Of a stretch of DNA of 64,000 nt, positions 40,716 to 48,970 are shown piece after piece. Source of the stretch: Streptomyces sp. NBC_00536 (GTDB lineage: Bacteria; Actinomycetota; Actinomycetes; Streptomycetales; Streptomycetaceae); assembly GCF_036346295.1 (NCBI RefSeq), contig NZ_CP107819.1, positions 3,906,001 to 3,970,000 on the forward strand, in the 5' to 3' direction. The notes beneath the pieces were generated by a model, which saw nothing but the letters and a program-made list of their open reading frames with translations, did no database searches and was not told where the DNA came from. The number at the start of each line of letters is the position of its first letter. Position 1 is the first letter of the stretch. The translations under genes and the position numbers were made by a program.

Positions 40716-40895
40716 TCCACCTCATCGGCTGAAAATCGACGCAGGGTGACGGAATGTTCGCTTCCTAGTCACTGACCTGCGGAAACCTTGCTGCATGCGG
40801 CTGGTTCCGCTACCCATGACGGTGTGGAGTATGTCACTTCCGAGTCCCAAACTCCGTGATCATCGGGTAATCCTCTGACTGTCAACCAAACCCGG

Positions 40896-40907
40896 AAGTA
40901 CGTACTT
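40896..40907. promoter_or_regulatory. AAGTACGTACTT palindrome before afsA
   Basis: Perfect 12-bp palindrome preceded by CCCGG, 48 bp before the afsA start. Confidence 0.55.
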
Positions 40908-40955
40908 GGCGACGGCAATCCCGAGCGACTTCCGGCCATGATCTCGAGGGGCATC

Positions 40956-41951
40956 ATGATCACGACCCTGGAACCGACGACCGCGCCCGCCACCCTGCCC
41001 TTCCTCTCCCCGGACTGCGTCTGCCCGGACGGGTCGGGACGGACCCTGACCAGCACGGTCCCCCGAGAGCTCGTGCACCGGGCGGCCGTCGCCGAGGTCT
41101 TCCTCACGGGTATGTGCCGGCCGGGCCCCGACCGCTTCCACGTGCGCGCCCAACTCCCGCGCGGGCACAGCTTCTTCAGCCCGATCGCCGGTACGCACTA
41201 CGACCCGATGATGATCTGCGAGACCATCCGCCAGGTCGGCTCCTACATCGCGCACGAGGCCTACGGGGTCCCGCTCGGCCACCAGTTCCTGCTCTGGGGC
41301 CTCGACTACGCGACGATGCCCGAGAACCTCGTGATCGGGGACGCCCCGGCCGACCTCGACCTCGAAGTGCGCTGCTCCGATATCCGCATGCGCGGTACGC
41401 AACTCCAGGCACTGCGGTACGAAGTGACCATGCTGCTGAACGGCACGGTGATCGCCACCGGTGACGTCGGGTACACCGTGACCTCTCCGGCGGTCTACCG
41501 GCGGCTGCGCGCCGAGCAGTTGGACCGCAGACCGATGCCCTCCCTGCCCATGGCACCCCTCATGCCCGCGCAGGTCGGCCGCTTCTCCCCCTTCGACGTG
41601 GTCCTCGCCGCCACCGCGCAGGCCACGACGGGCGTCACCTGGCAGCTCCGGTACGACACCCGGCACCCGGTGCTCTTCGACCACCCCGGGGACCACCTGC
41701 CGGGCATGGTCCTGCTGGAGGCCGCCCGCCAGGCCGCGGTGGCCCTGACCCCCGCACCCGCCGTCATGCCGGTCTCGGTCGTCAGCACCTACCAGCGGTA
41801 CGCGGAGTTCGGCATACCGCTGTGGATCCAGGCCGAGCGCACGGGCCCGACCACGGTCCGGGTGACCGGTACACAGGAGGACGAGCAGGTCTTCCTCGCG
41901 ATCGTGGGCACCGGCCAGGTGCAGGCGATGCCGTTCGGGATGACGGCCTGA
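40956..41951 (+). CDS. afsA: AfsA-family gamma-butyrolactone biosynthesis protein
   Basis: A 331-aa protein with two AfsA hotdog repeats: residues about 20-165 (VPRELVHRAAVAEVFLTG, HYDPMMICETIRQVGSYIAH) and 185-325 (FSPFDVVLAATAQ, HPGDHLPGMVLLEAARQAAV). The double MxxxExxRQ pattern is the family signature. AfsA condenses a beta-ketoacyl-ACP with dihydroxyacetone phosphate, making the butenolide precursor of A-factor-type signals. ATG 40956 is preferred over 40938 because GAGGGG lies just before it. It ends in a long terminator facing fba. Confidence 0.93.
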   Translation: MITTLEPTTAPATLPFLSPDCVCPDGSGRTLTSTVPRELVHRAAVAEVFLTGMCRPGPDRFHVRAQLPRGHSFFSPIAGTHYDPMMICETIRQVGSYIAHEAYGVPLGHQFLLWGLDYATMPENLVIGDAPADLDLEVRCSDIRMRGTQLQALRYEVTMLLNGTVIATGDVGYTVTSPAVYRRLRAEQLDRRPMPSLPMAPLMPAQVGRFSPFDVVLAATAQATTGVTWQLRYDTRHPVLFDHPGDHLPGMVLLEAARQAAVALTPAPAVMPVSVVSTYQRYAEFGIPLWIQAERTGPTTVRVTGTQEDEQVFLAIVGTGQVQAMPFGMTA

Positions 41952-41976
41952 GGCCGATAGCACGGGGGAATGACGC

Positions 41977-42025
41977 AGAAGGGCCCTGATCCACCGCTGA
42001 CCACGCGGTGGAGCAGGGCCCTTCT
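41977..42025. terminator. Bidirectional terminator between afsA and fba
   Basis: A 21-bp stem with one mismatch: AGAAGGGCCCTG plus TCCACCGC on the left arm, loop TGACCAC. It serves convergent genes. Confidence 0.85.
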
Positions 42026-42030
42026 CTGGT

Positions 42031-42089
42031 TTCCGGTGAGACCGTCTCCGGTCAAACGACCGCCGGTGAAACGGTATCCGGTGAAACGG
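42031..42089. repeat. Four imperfect 15-16 bp units after fba
   Basis: Units around CCGGTGAAACGG repeat four times in the fba 3' untranslated region, between the terminator and the fba stop. Confidence 0.6.
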
Positions 42090-43112
42090 CTACTTCAGCT
42101 TGGTGCCGGTGGAGCGCAGGTTCGCGCACGCCTCGGTGACGCGGACGGCCATGCCCGCCTCGGCGGCCTTGCCCCAGGTGCGGGGGTCGTACTTGGACTT
42201 GGTGCCGACCTCGCCGTCGACCTTCAGGACCGCGTCGTAGTTGCGGAACATGTGGTCCACGACCGGGCGGGTGAAGGCGTACTGGGTGTCGGTGTCGAGG
42301 TTCATCTTCACGACGCCGTTCTCCAGCGCGGTGGCGATCTCCTCGGCGGTGGAGCCGGAGCCGCCGTGGAAGACGAAGTCGAACGGCGAGGACTTGCCGT
42401 ACTTCTCGCCGACACCGGCCTGCAGGTCCTTGAGCAGCTCGGGACGCAGGACGACATTGCCCGGCTTGTAGACGCCGTGGACGTTGCCGAAGGAGGCGGC
42501 CAGCAGGTAGCGGCCCTTCTCGCCCAGGCCCAGGGCCTCGGCGGTGCGCAGCGCGTCGTCGACGGTGGTGTACAGCTCGTCGTTGATCTCGTGGCTGACG
42601 CCGTCTTCCTCGCCACCGGTCGGGGTGATCTCGACCTCAAGGATGATCTTGGCGGCCGCGGCCTTGGCCAGCAGCTCCTGGCCGATGGCCAGGTTGTCGG
42701 CGAGGGTCTCGGCGGAGCCGTCCCACATGTGCGACTGGAACAGCGGGTTCAGGCCACGGGCCACGCGCTCGGCGGACACGTCGAGGAGCGGGCGGACGTA
42801 GCCGTCCAGCTTGTCCTTCGGGCAGTGGTCCGTGTGCAGCGCGACGGTGATGTCGTACTTCGCGGCCACGATGTGCGCGAACTCGGCCAGCGCGACCGCG
42901 CCGGTCACCATGTCCTTGTTGTACTGGCCACCCAGGAACTCCGCACCACCGGTGGAGATCTGGATGATGCCGTCGCTCTCGGCCTCCGCGAAGCCGCGCA
43001 GCGCAGCGTGCAGGGTCTGGGTCGAGGTCACGTTGATCGCCGGGTAGGCAAACTTGCCTGCCTTCGCCCGGTCGAGCATCTCGTTGTAGACCTCGGGGGT
43101 TGCGATGGGCAT
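42090..43112 (-). CDS. fba: Class II fructose-bisphosphate aldolase
   Basis: A 340-aa zinc aldolase that splits fructose 1,6-bisphosphate in glycolysis and runs backward in gluconeogenesis. Zinc and catalytic landmarks: VALHTDHCPKDK (Asp and His), EVEITPTGGEEDGV, FGNVHGVYKPGNV (zinc His) and FVFHGGSGST (zinc His), NLDTDTQYAF. The ATG at 43112 has AAGGAGCGG upstream; an open frame further upstream is not protein-like. A housekeeping gene, single transcript, with a parS site in its upstream region. Confidence 0.97.
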   Translation of the reverse strand: MPIATPEVYNEMLDRAKAGKFAYPAINVTSTQTLHAALRGFAEAESDGIIQISTGGAEFLGGQYNKDMVTGAVALAEFAHIVAAKYDITVALHTDHCPKDKLDGYVRPLLDVSAERVARGLNPLFQSHMWDGSAETLADNLAIGQELLAKAAAAKIILEVEITPTGGEEDGVSHEINDELYTTVDDALRTAEALGLGEKGRYLLAASFGNVHGVYKPGNVVLRPELLKDLQAGVGEKYGKSSPFDFVFHGGSGSTAEEIATALENGVVKMNLDTDTQYAFTRPVVDHMFRNYDAVLKVDGEVGTKSKYDPRTWGKAAEAGMAVRVTEACANLRSTGTKLK

Positions 43113-43253
43113 CTGTCCGCTCCTTGGATGTGCGGGGAGTGTGCTTATTGCGGGCCCTGACCTGGGGGCGACGTTGCCGTCGGGGCCATCTTTCCAGACT
43201 CCGCACGACACTCCACCTCGACGGCGGCCCGGCACGGCCCCAGCCGGGGGGAG

Positions 43254-43269
43254 TGTTTCACGTGAAACA
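43254..43269. promoter_or_regulatory. parS centromere site for ParB
   Basis: TGTTTCACGTGAAACA, identical to the bacterial parS consensus; the palindrome extends to 18 bp (43253-43270). It lies between fba and pyrE. Streptomyces parS sites cluster around the replication origin, so this places the window in that region. Confidence 0.95.
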
Positions 43270-43341
43270 CCCCACCCCGCGGGAAAGACCCAGGTCAGGA
43301 CCGTTCCAGAGAATTCCGGGGACCTAAGTCACCAGTTCCGG

Positions 43342-43881
43342 TCAGGAGAGGCCGAGGTCACCGAGCTGGTAGCCCGTGAGGTACGACAGTCCGGCGGCGG
43401 CGATGGCGTCGGCGGCGCCGCGGTCGACGATCGTGGCGACGGCCACGACCTCACCGCCGGCCTCCCGGACGGCCTCGACGGCGGTCAGCGGGGAACCACC
43501 GGTGGTCGAGGTGTCCTCGACCACCAGGCAGCGACGGCCCTTCACCTCGGTGCCCTCGATCCGGCGCTGCATGCCGTGGGCCTTCTGCGCCTTGCGCACG
43601 ACGAAGGCGTCCAGGCGCTGCCCGCGCGCGGCGGAGGCGTGCAGCATCGAGGTCGCGACCGGGTCGGCGCCCAGGGTCAGACCGCCGACGCAGTCGAAGT
43701 CGAGGTCGGCGGTGAGGTCGAGCATGACCTGGCCGACCAGCGGAGCGGCTTCACCGTCCAGGGTGATCCGGCGCAGGTCGATGTAGTAGTCGGCCTCCCG
43801 CCCGGAGGAAAGCGTCACCTTGCCGTGCACCACGGCCTTGTCCTTGATCTGCTGGAGCAGCTCACCACGTACGTCACTCAT
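43342..43881 (-). CDS. pyrE: Orotate phosphoribosyltransferase
   Basis: A 179-aa enzyme making OMP from orotate and PRPP in pyrimidine synthesis. The PRPP loop CLVVEDTSTTGGSPLTAVEAV is complete, with VTLSSGREADYYIDLRRI near the N-terminus and FVVRKAQKAHG (active-site Lys). The start is ATG 43881: TAAGCT lies exactly 7 nt upstream, so the ATG six bases earlier (43887) falls between promoter and transcript start. Last gene of a minus-strand series. Confidence 0.95.
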   Translation of the reverse strand: MSDVRGELLQQIKDKAVVHGKVTLSSGREADYYIDLRRITLDGEAAPLVGQVMLDLTADLDFDCVGGLTLGADPVATSMLHASAARGQRLDAFVVRKAQKAHGMQRRIEGTEVKGRRCLVVEDTSTTGGSPLTAVEAVREAGGEVVAVATIVDRGAADAIAAAGLSYLTGYQLGDLGLS

Positions 43882-43888
43882 GCCCATG

Positions 43889-43894
43889 AGCTTA
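43889..43894 (-). promoter_or_regulatory. -10 element TAAGCT of pyrE
   Basis: TAAGCT on the minus strand, 7 nt before ATG 43881; leaderless. Confidence 0.65.
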
Positions 43895-43922
43895 GGGCCC
43901 GCCCGGGAAGTCGGTCACAGCG

Positions 43923-44717
43923 CTAGAGGCGGCGCCAGGTCCAGGTGGTGGAAAGCTCCAGCGGGTCGACGGGAGTGACCAGGCGCGGCGCGGTGTTCAG
44001 GCCGTTGGGCGGGCCGGACTGCGGCTCGACGCAGACGTAGTCCTCGGGCTGGTCGTAGACGACCAGCCATTCGGCTCTGCTGGTGAGGCGCAGTTCCAGG
44101 GCGCCGGGCCAGGTCAGGGTGACGTCGACGCCGTACGGCATGCCGAAGCAGTCGTCCCAGGGGCCGGGCAGCGGCTCGATGCGCCGGCCGGTCGGGAGGT
44201 AGTCCTCGCCGCGCTCCTCCTGCCAGGCCGGCTCGAAGGTGATCCGTACGTCCTCCCCCACGCCGAGGTTGCGGCGGAACCAGGGGTGCCAGCCGACCTG
44301 GGCCGGGAAGGAGTCGTCGTACGTCTCCACGCCCATGGCCAGGGTGAGCGCGTCCGCGGTGAGGCCGAAGGTCTGGGTGACCCGGCCCGGGAACGGCCAC
44401 GGCGCGGTGAGGTCGTAGGTGAAGGAGGCCTCGGCGGTGCGGTCGTCGGTGCCGGTTCCGGCGGGGCTCCAGGCGGCGTGGCGGCCGAAGCCGTGGATGG
44501 CGTGCGGCGGGTGGTCCAGCGGCATCTGGTGGAGCACGCCACCGTCCCGGAAGCGGCCCTCGCCGAGCCGTCCGCACCACGGGACCATCGGGAAGGACCC
44601 GAAGTCATCGCCCTGGCGCAGCAGTTCCAGTCCGCCGACGCGCAGACTGCTGATCCGGCAGCCGTTCTTCTGGTCGACGGTCAGTTCGGCGCCACCGGCG
44701 CTCAGTCGCGTACTCAT
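43923..44717 (-). CDS. Aldose 1-epimerase family protein
   Basis: A 264-aa galactose-mutarotase-like protein. It has the beta-sandwich landmarks FPMVPWCGRLGEGRF, DHPPHAIHGFGRHAAW (first catalytic His), PAQVGWHPWFRR (second His) and the late acidic residue in YVCVEPQSGPPNGLN. It interconverts sugar anomers; the exact sugar is not readable. TAGTGT lies 7 nt upstream of ATG 44717. Located between pyrE and the SRPBCC gene, each with its own leaderless promoter. Confidence 0.9.
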   Translation of the reverse strand: MSTRLSAGGAELTVDQKNGCRISSLRVGGLELLRQGDDFGSFPMVPWCGRLGEGRFRDGGVLHQMPLDHPPHAIHGFGRHAAWSPAGTGTDDRTAEASFTYDLTAPWPFPGRVTQTFGLTADALTLAMGVETYDDSFPAQVGWHPWFRRNLGVGEDVRITFEPAWQEERGEDYLPTGRRIEPLPGPWDDCFGMPYGVDVTLTWPGALELRLTSRAEWLVVYDQPEDYVCVEPQSGPPNGLNTAPRLVTPVDPLELSTTWTWRRL

Positions 44718-44724
44718 GCCCCTG

Positions 44725-44730
44725 ACACTA
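44725..44730 (-). promoter_or_regulatory. -10 element TAGTGT of the aldose epimerase gene
   Basis: TAGTGT on the minus strand, 7 nt before ATG 44717. Confidence 0.6.
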
Positions 44731-44734
44731 CGTG

Positions 44735-45616
44735 TCAGCGGCGGCGGCGCAGGGCACGTCCGACGACGACCGCCGAGGCGAGGGCGAGGGCCGCGGCGGG
44801 GGCCAGCCAGCGCAGGTTCAGGGCCTGGGAGCCGGAGTCCGGCGCGGGGACCGGGGCGTAACGGCCGCGCGGGGGCGCGTGGTCGACCTCTTCGGCGCTG
44901 CGGCCGATCATCGTGCGGCGCGCGTGGGCGGCTTCGGCGGGCGGCCGCGGGGTGTCCCCGAGATCGCTGAACTCGCCGAAGTCGTGGTCGAGGAAGGGGT
45001 CCAGCGACGGCGGCGGCACCTCGGTGTCGAACACCGTGGCGGAGACTTCGATGACCTCCGGCCCGTCCGGCCCTTCGGTCTCGTCCGCCTCCTCGGCCTC
45101 CTCGGGGGACTCCACCGCGTCGTCGCGTGGCCCGTCCGTGGCCAGTGCGTCCATGACCGGCGCGTCCATGACCGGCGCGGGCGGGGTCGTGGCGGCGGTC
45201 GTCAGGTTCGCGGCGGTCCGGTCCAGCAGCCGGTGCACCGCGGTGGCGGTGGCCTCCGGGGCGAACCCGGCGGCGCGGCCGTCGGCGCTGCCCCCGGCGG
45301 TGACGACCAGCCGGGTGCCGCCGTCCGCCGGGACGAGCCGCAGCGAGAGCGAGACCTTCACGGAGCCCGGGCCCCGGACCTCCGTGCCCTCGCCGCCGGC
45401 CTCGAAGGTGTCCTCGTCCCGTTCGGTGACGGACAGCGCGCACCGGTAGGTCACGGTGTTGCCGCCGACCCGCAGCTTGAGCCGCCCGGCCAGCGGCCCG
45501 GAGGCGTCGTCGGCGTCCTGCTGGAAGCCGGGTACGCACCGGGCCAGGCTGGCGGGGTCCCGCAGCACCGCTCGGAGGTCGGCTGCCGGTACCGGAACGA
45601 ACACCTGATGCTCCAT
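44735..45616 (-). CDS. SRPBCC-fold (CoxG-like) protein with C-terminal membrane anchor
   Basis: A 293-aa protein: an SRPBCC domain at 1-150 (MEHQVFVPVPAADLRAVLRD, SLARCVPGFQQDADD, the CoxG-like pattern), a long acidic and Pro-rich linker with an APVMDAPVMDA repeat, and one C-terminal membrane helix (WLAPAAALALASAVVV) ending in basic RALRRRR. It should bind a hydrophobic ligand at the inner membrane face. TAGGCT is 7 nt before the ATG. No CO-dehydrogenase genes are nearby. Confidence 0.82.
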   Translation of the reverse strand: MEHQVFVPVPAADLRAVLRDPASLARCVPGFQQDADDASGPLAGRLKLRVGGNTVTYRCALSVTERDEDTFEAGGEGTEVRGPGSVKVSLSLRLVPADGGTRLVVTAGGSADGRAAGFAPEATATAVHRLLDRTAANLTTAATTPPAPVMDAPVMDALATDGPRDDAVESPEEAEEADETEGPDGPEVIEVSATVFDTEVPPPSLDPFLDHDFGEFSDLGDTPRPPAEAAHARRTMIGRSAEEVDHAPPRGRYAPVPAPDSGSQALNLRWLAPAAALALASAVVVGRALRRRR

Positions 45617-45623
45617 GGCGCCG

Positions 45624-45629
45624 AGCCTA
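45624..45629 (-). promoter_or_regulatory. -10 element TAGGCT of the SRPBCC gene
   Basis: TAGGCT on the minus strand, 7 nt before ATG 45616. Confidence 0.65.
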
Positions 45630-45764
45630 CCGAGGGCCCGGCCCGGCCGTGGGCTTTCCGGGCCCGGGGCCGTCGTTTTCGCGGGCGGTCGGACGGACAC
45701 CAGGAACGAGTGACGCCCAGAACGAGTGGCACCCGGAACGAGTGACGCCCATGACGCGTGACGC

Positions 45765-47408
45765 TCAGAACGAGTAGCGCGGGTGCGGGAGGGTCGAGGG
45801 GGGCAGGCCCCGCATGCGGACGCGTTCGGTGTCGCGGGCCGCGTCCTGGAGGGCGCGGGTGGACAGGGAACGCAGCACCGGGGCGTCGCTCTCGACCCGC
45901 AGCAGGGGGGTCCCCTCCCGGGCGGACAGGACGAAGCCCCAGTCCTGCGGCGGGGTGGCCGAGCCGCCCTGCGCGCGGTCGGGGCCCGCCGCGAAGCCGG
46001 TGAGCCTGCCGCCCGCGCTGTACGGCGCGGTGCACAGGCCCGCGGCGCGCAGGGTGGCCTCCACGGTCCAGTAGGTGCGGGGGCGGGAGGTCAGCGGGCC
46101 CGCGTGCACCGCGAGCCGCCCGCCGGGGCGCAGCGCCCGTGCGGCCAGCCCGTAGAACTCCTGGGAGTACAGCTTGGTGCTGGGGGTGATCCCGGGGTCG
46201 GGCAGGTCGGACACGATGACGTCGTAGCGGCCGGCCGCGCCGGGTCCGCGCAGCCAGTGGAAGGCGTCCGAGGTCACCACACCGATCCGCGGGTCGGCGT
46301 ACACGTGCGCGTTGAGCTGCGAGAGCATCGGGTCGGTGCGGGCGAGCCGGACCACGCCGGGGTCGAGTTCGACGACGGTGACGGATTCGACGTCGGGATA
46401 GCGCGCGACCTCGCGGGCGGCGAGCCCGTCGCCGCCGCCGAGGACGAGCACGCGGGCGTGCGGGCCCGCCATCGCGGGGTGCACGAGGGCCTCGTGGTAG
46501 CGGTATTCGTCGTAGCCGCTGACCCGCAGCCGCCCGTCGAGGTACAGGTCGAGGGAGCGCGGCGAGCCGGTGGGCGGGCCGGTGACGACGAGTTCCTGGA
46601 CGCCGGTCTGGACGGCGACCCGCACCTCGTCCCCGTAGACCGCGCGCCGGGCCACCCGTTCGAAGTCCCCGGCCAGCACGGTCGCCGCGGCGAGGACGAG
46701 CAGCACGCTCACATTGGCGGCGACCAGCAGCCAGCGGCCGCGGCGGCTCAGGTCGCGGCGGAAGAGCCACAGGACAAGTGCCCCGCCCGCCACCGCGTTG
46801 ACGGTTCCGGTGAGCATGGCGCCGGTGAGCTGGCCGAGCAGCGGCAGGAGCAGGAAGGGGAAGGCGAGCCCGCCGACGAGCGCGCCGACGTAGTCGGCGG
46901 CGAAGAGGTCGGCGACGGCGCCGCCCGCGTCCTGGCGCCGGACCCGCTGGATGAGGGTCATCAGCAGCGGGATCTCGGCTCCTATGAGGATGCCGATGGC
47001 GAGGGAGAAGGCGACCAGGGCCGGTCTGGACTCGCCGAACCAGGCGAAGCTCGCGTACAGCGCTATGGCGGAGAGTCCCCCGACCAGGGCGAGCAGCGCC
47101 TCGACGGCGCCGAAGCCGAAGGCGGGGCGTTCGCGCAGGCGTTTGGCCAGCAGGGAGCCGACGCCCATGGCGAAGACCATGACGGAGAGCACCACGGACG
47201 CCTGGGTGACGGAGTCACCGATCAGGTACGAGCCGAGGGCGAGCAATTCCAGTTCGTACACGAGCCCGCAGGCGGCGCAGACGAACACGGTGGCCAGGAC
47301 GAGGAGCCTGCCGGTCCGGGGCCGTACGGGGAGGGCGGCCGGGACGGTGGCCCTGCCCCTCGGCTCCGCTGCCGGGAGCACTCCGCCGGGGGCGGAACGG
47401 TCGATCAT
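45765..47408 (-). CDS. Membrane-fused spermidine-synthase-like protein
   Basis: A 547-aa protein: seven or so membrane helices in residues 25-235 (from [20 protein letters not shown]), then a soluble aminopropyltransferase-like domain ([53 protein letters not shown]). The usual DSxDP gate is replaced by SDLPDPG, in which the Asp needed for polyamine binding is partly kept, so the real substrate may differ. It lies downstream of DUF2617, a pairing I recall from other actinobacteria. ATG 47408 overlaps the end of a possible small reading frame. Confidence 0.88.
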   Translation of the reverse strand: MIDRSAPGGVLPAAEPRGRATVPAALPVRPRTGRLLVLATVFVCAACGLVYELELLALGSYLIGDSVTQASVVLSVMVFAMGVGSLLAKRLRERPAFGFGAVEALLALVGGLSAIALYASFAWFGESRPALVAFSLAIGILIGAEIPLLMTLIQRVRRQDAGGAVADLFAADYVGALVGGLAFPFLLLPLLGQLTGAMLTGTVNAVAGGALVLWLFRRDLSRRGRWLLVAANVSVLLVLAAATVLAGDFERVARRAVYGDEVRVAVQTGVQELVVTGPPTGSPRSLDLYLDGRLRVSGYDEYRYHEALVHPAMAGPHARVLVLGGGDGLAAREVARYPDVESVTVVELDPGVVRLARTDPMLSQLNAHVYADPRIGVVTSDAFHWLRGPGAAGRYDVIVSDLPDPGITPSTKLYSQEFYGLAARALRPGGRLAVHAGPLTSRPRTYWTVEATLRAAGLCTAPYSAGGRLTGFAAGPDRAQGGSATPPQDWGFVLSAREGTPLLRVESDAPVLRSLSTRALQDAARDTERVRMRGLPPSTLPHPRYSF

Positions 47409-47656
47409 GAAGCGAACCGTACGTCACTGCCTGCCTGCACCCCGTCACCCACATGGGTGCAAGTGGCGTACTGTTCCAGCCAGTTGGCGTAACCACGGAG
47501 CACCGCGCAAGCGATCGCACGCCGGACTGCGGCGCCGCCCGGTGCGGAACCGGCCCGGATGCCGGCCCGGAGATCGGCCCGGAGATCGGCCCGGAGATCG
47601 GCCCGGAGATTGGTTCGGAGATCGGCCCGGAGATTGGTTCGGGACCGCTCCGACAC
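47405..47656 (-). CDS. Possible 83-aa coupled reading frame with LRAD repeats
   Basis: An open frame from GTG 47656 whose TGA overlaps the ATG of the spermidine-synthase-like gene (ATGA). The N-terminal half is LRAD/LRTN repeats made by the 12-bp DNA repeat; the C-terminal half ([20 protein letters not shown]) looks more like protein but has lower third-position GC than its neighbours. It may be a leader frame coupled to the next gene, or just chance. Confidence 0.3.
   Translation of the reverse strand: MSERSRTNLRADLRTNLRADLRADLRADLRAGIRAGSAPGGAAVRRAIACAVLRGYANWLEQYATCTHVGDGVQAGSDVRFAS
47554..47637. repeat. Seven tandem 12-bp units
   Basis: CCCGGAGATCGG and close variants repeat about seven times between DUF2617 and the spermidine-synthase-like gene. 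Confidence 0.9.
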
Positions 47657-47671
47657 GCGTAGGACAGCGCC

Positions 47672-48193
47672 CTACAGCGCGGCGGCCGACATCCGTACGC
47701 CCACCCGCGTCCGGGTCGCGACCAGTTGCCCCTCCTGCGGGTACGCGTGCCAGGTGCGCCACCTCACCTGTCCCTCGCAGCGCTGGGCGAGCAGCGCCGT
47801 GAAGGCGTGCGGGCTGCCGGGAAAGGTGCCGGCGAGCCCGTTCGGGTGGTCCGCGACCAGGGCGAGCAGCTCCTGCGCCCGCCCCGCGAAGGAGCCCTCG
47901 GAGAGGGTCTCGACGCGCGCGGCGAACTCGTACTCCCAGTCGCCCACCCGCTTGGCCACGCCGAGCGGCAGCGGTGTGCTGCTGCCCGGCATGCAGGCGA
48001 CGGTCTCCGAGCAGAGCACCTCGCCCTCCTCCAGCAGCACCTGGTGGGAGGCGCCGAGCAGGCGCAGCTCCACTTTCGCGCTCTCCAGCTCAAGGTTCAG
48101 TACGGCCAGGGCGGGCAGCCGCTCCCGACCCAGGGCCCAGGCGAGGTCGGCGGCACGCGTGTCGGTATAGGTGGTCTGGAGGGTCGTGAGCAT
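47672..48193 (-). CDS. DUF2617 protein
   Basis: A 173-aa protein with the DUF2617 pattern: MLTTLQTTYTDTRAADLAWA, LELRLLGASHQVLLE-like centre (VELRLLGASHQVLLEEGE), ETVACMPGSSTPLPLG and WRTWHAYPQEGQLVATRTRV. It has no known activity; the family travels with membrane spermidine-synthase-like genes. ATG 48193 is chosen for a GGAG ribosome site; an in-frame TTG at 48208 is the alternative. Confidence 0.88.
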   Translation of the reverse strand: MLTTLQTTYTDTRAADLAWALGRERLPALAVLNLELESAKVELRLLGASHQVLLEEGEVLCSETVACMPGSSTPLPLGVAKRVGDWEYEFAARVETLSEGSFAGRAQELLALVADHPNGLAGTFPGSPHAFTALLAQRCEGQVRWRTWHAYPQEGQLVATRTRVGVRMSAAAL

Positions 48194-48552
48194 GAGTCGG
48201 CTCCGCAAACGCGCGAGGGGAGATGGGCCGGAACCCGCCAGCGGTAATCAACGGGTGGGGGGTCACCGGCTCGGGTCCACAGGAAGTCCAGCGAGGTCCG
48301 AGGACTGGTCTACTCAACCGAGGGAATCATGAAAGGCACGGCACTCACAGCGTTTTTACCCAACTTGACGGGGTTTACATCCCCCCGGGGGCTCCACAGT
48401 TCAGGTGTTCAACCAGCGGCCCCGCGCGGCGGTCCCACACACGGCCCAACCAGGGGTTCCGCGGGAATGCGCCCGGCGAAAACCACCCCTGCCGGGCACC
48501 TTCCCAGCGCATATTCCACGCGCCTACTCCGCGTCCGCGACCCCTCGCCCGG
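48194..48552. other. Intergenic stretch upstream of DUF2617
   Basis: 359 bp. TTGACG and TTTACA at 48365-48377 could belong to a promoter. No convincing coding frame; a plus-strand frame from 48329 overlaps the opposite small gene and has poor codon use. Confidence 0.5.
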
Positions 48553-48831
48553 TCAGCTGCTCCCGCACCCGCCGCCCCCGCACGACGAGGACGATCCGCA
48601 GGAGCTGCTCGAACACGAGGACGAGTGAGAGGACGAGCAGGACGAGTGCGAGTGCGAGTGCGAGTGCGAGTGCGAGCCACCGTCCGAGGACGAGCCGCCG
48701 TCACCCGCCCACCAGCTGCCGGAACCGGAACCGGAGGACCCGCCCGACGACCCCCGCGACCCGCCCCGCGCCAGCCACCAGAAGAACCCCACCAGCAGTA
48801 CCGCGATACCGATGAAAAAGGCCAGGAACAT
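48553..48831 (-). CDS. Small membrane protein with His-Ser and Cys-Ser tail
   Basis: A 92-aa protein: one N-terminal membrane helix (MFLAFFIGIAVLLVGFFWWL), a Gly-Ser linker, then alternating His and Ser (HSHSHSHS) and a tail with six Cys in Ser/Gly (CSSSHSSSC, CGSSSSCGGGGCGSS). Such an anchored His/Cys-rich tail could bind copper or zinc, but nothing nearby confirms it. The start at ATG 48831 is the only one that gives the helix. DNA repeats encode the tail, so its length may vary between strains. Confidence 0.65.
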   Translation of the reverse strand: MFLAFFIGIAVLLVGFFWWLARGGSRGSSGGSSGSGSGSWWAGDGGSSSDGGSHSHSHSHSHSSCSSSHSSSCSSSSCGSSSSCGGGGCGSS

Positions 48832-48970
48832 GATCCCCGCCCCCCTCCTTTGCCGCCCCGGTCCCCCGGGGTGCGGGATCCCCTCGTCCCGCGTGACAAG
48901 GGGATTCCCGCGGCCCGTTCCGGCCAAAGCACACTTGAGCAACTCCAGAGCTTGGCCAAGGATGACGCCC

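Larger units (their letters stand above)
40538..40955. promoter_or_regulatory. Divergent control region between the HAD gene and afsA
   Basis: 418 bp without a gene and lower in GC than its surroundings. It holds CCCAAGTACGCGG (40666-40678) before the HAD gene, an 18-bp inverted repeat (40698-40715) and AAGTACGTACTT (40896-40907) before afsA. Confidence 0.65.

Noticed and set aside
47554..47637. The 12-bp array as an iteron origin
   Set aside because: No replication gene nearby and it lies in the chromosomal core; a simple tandem repeat is enough.
48329..48628. Plus-strand 99-aa frame starting MKGTALTAFL
   Set aside because: No ribosome site, His/Pro-rich end, overlaps the opposite membrane peptide gene.
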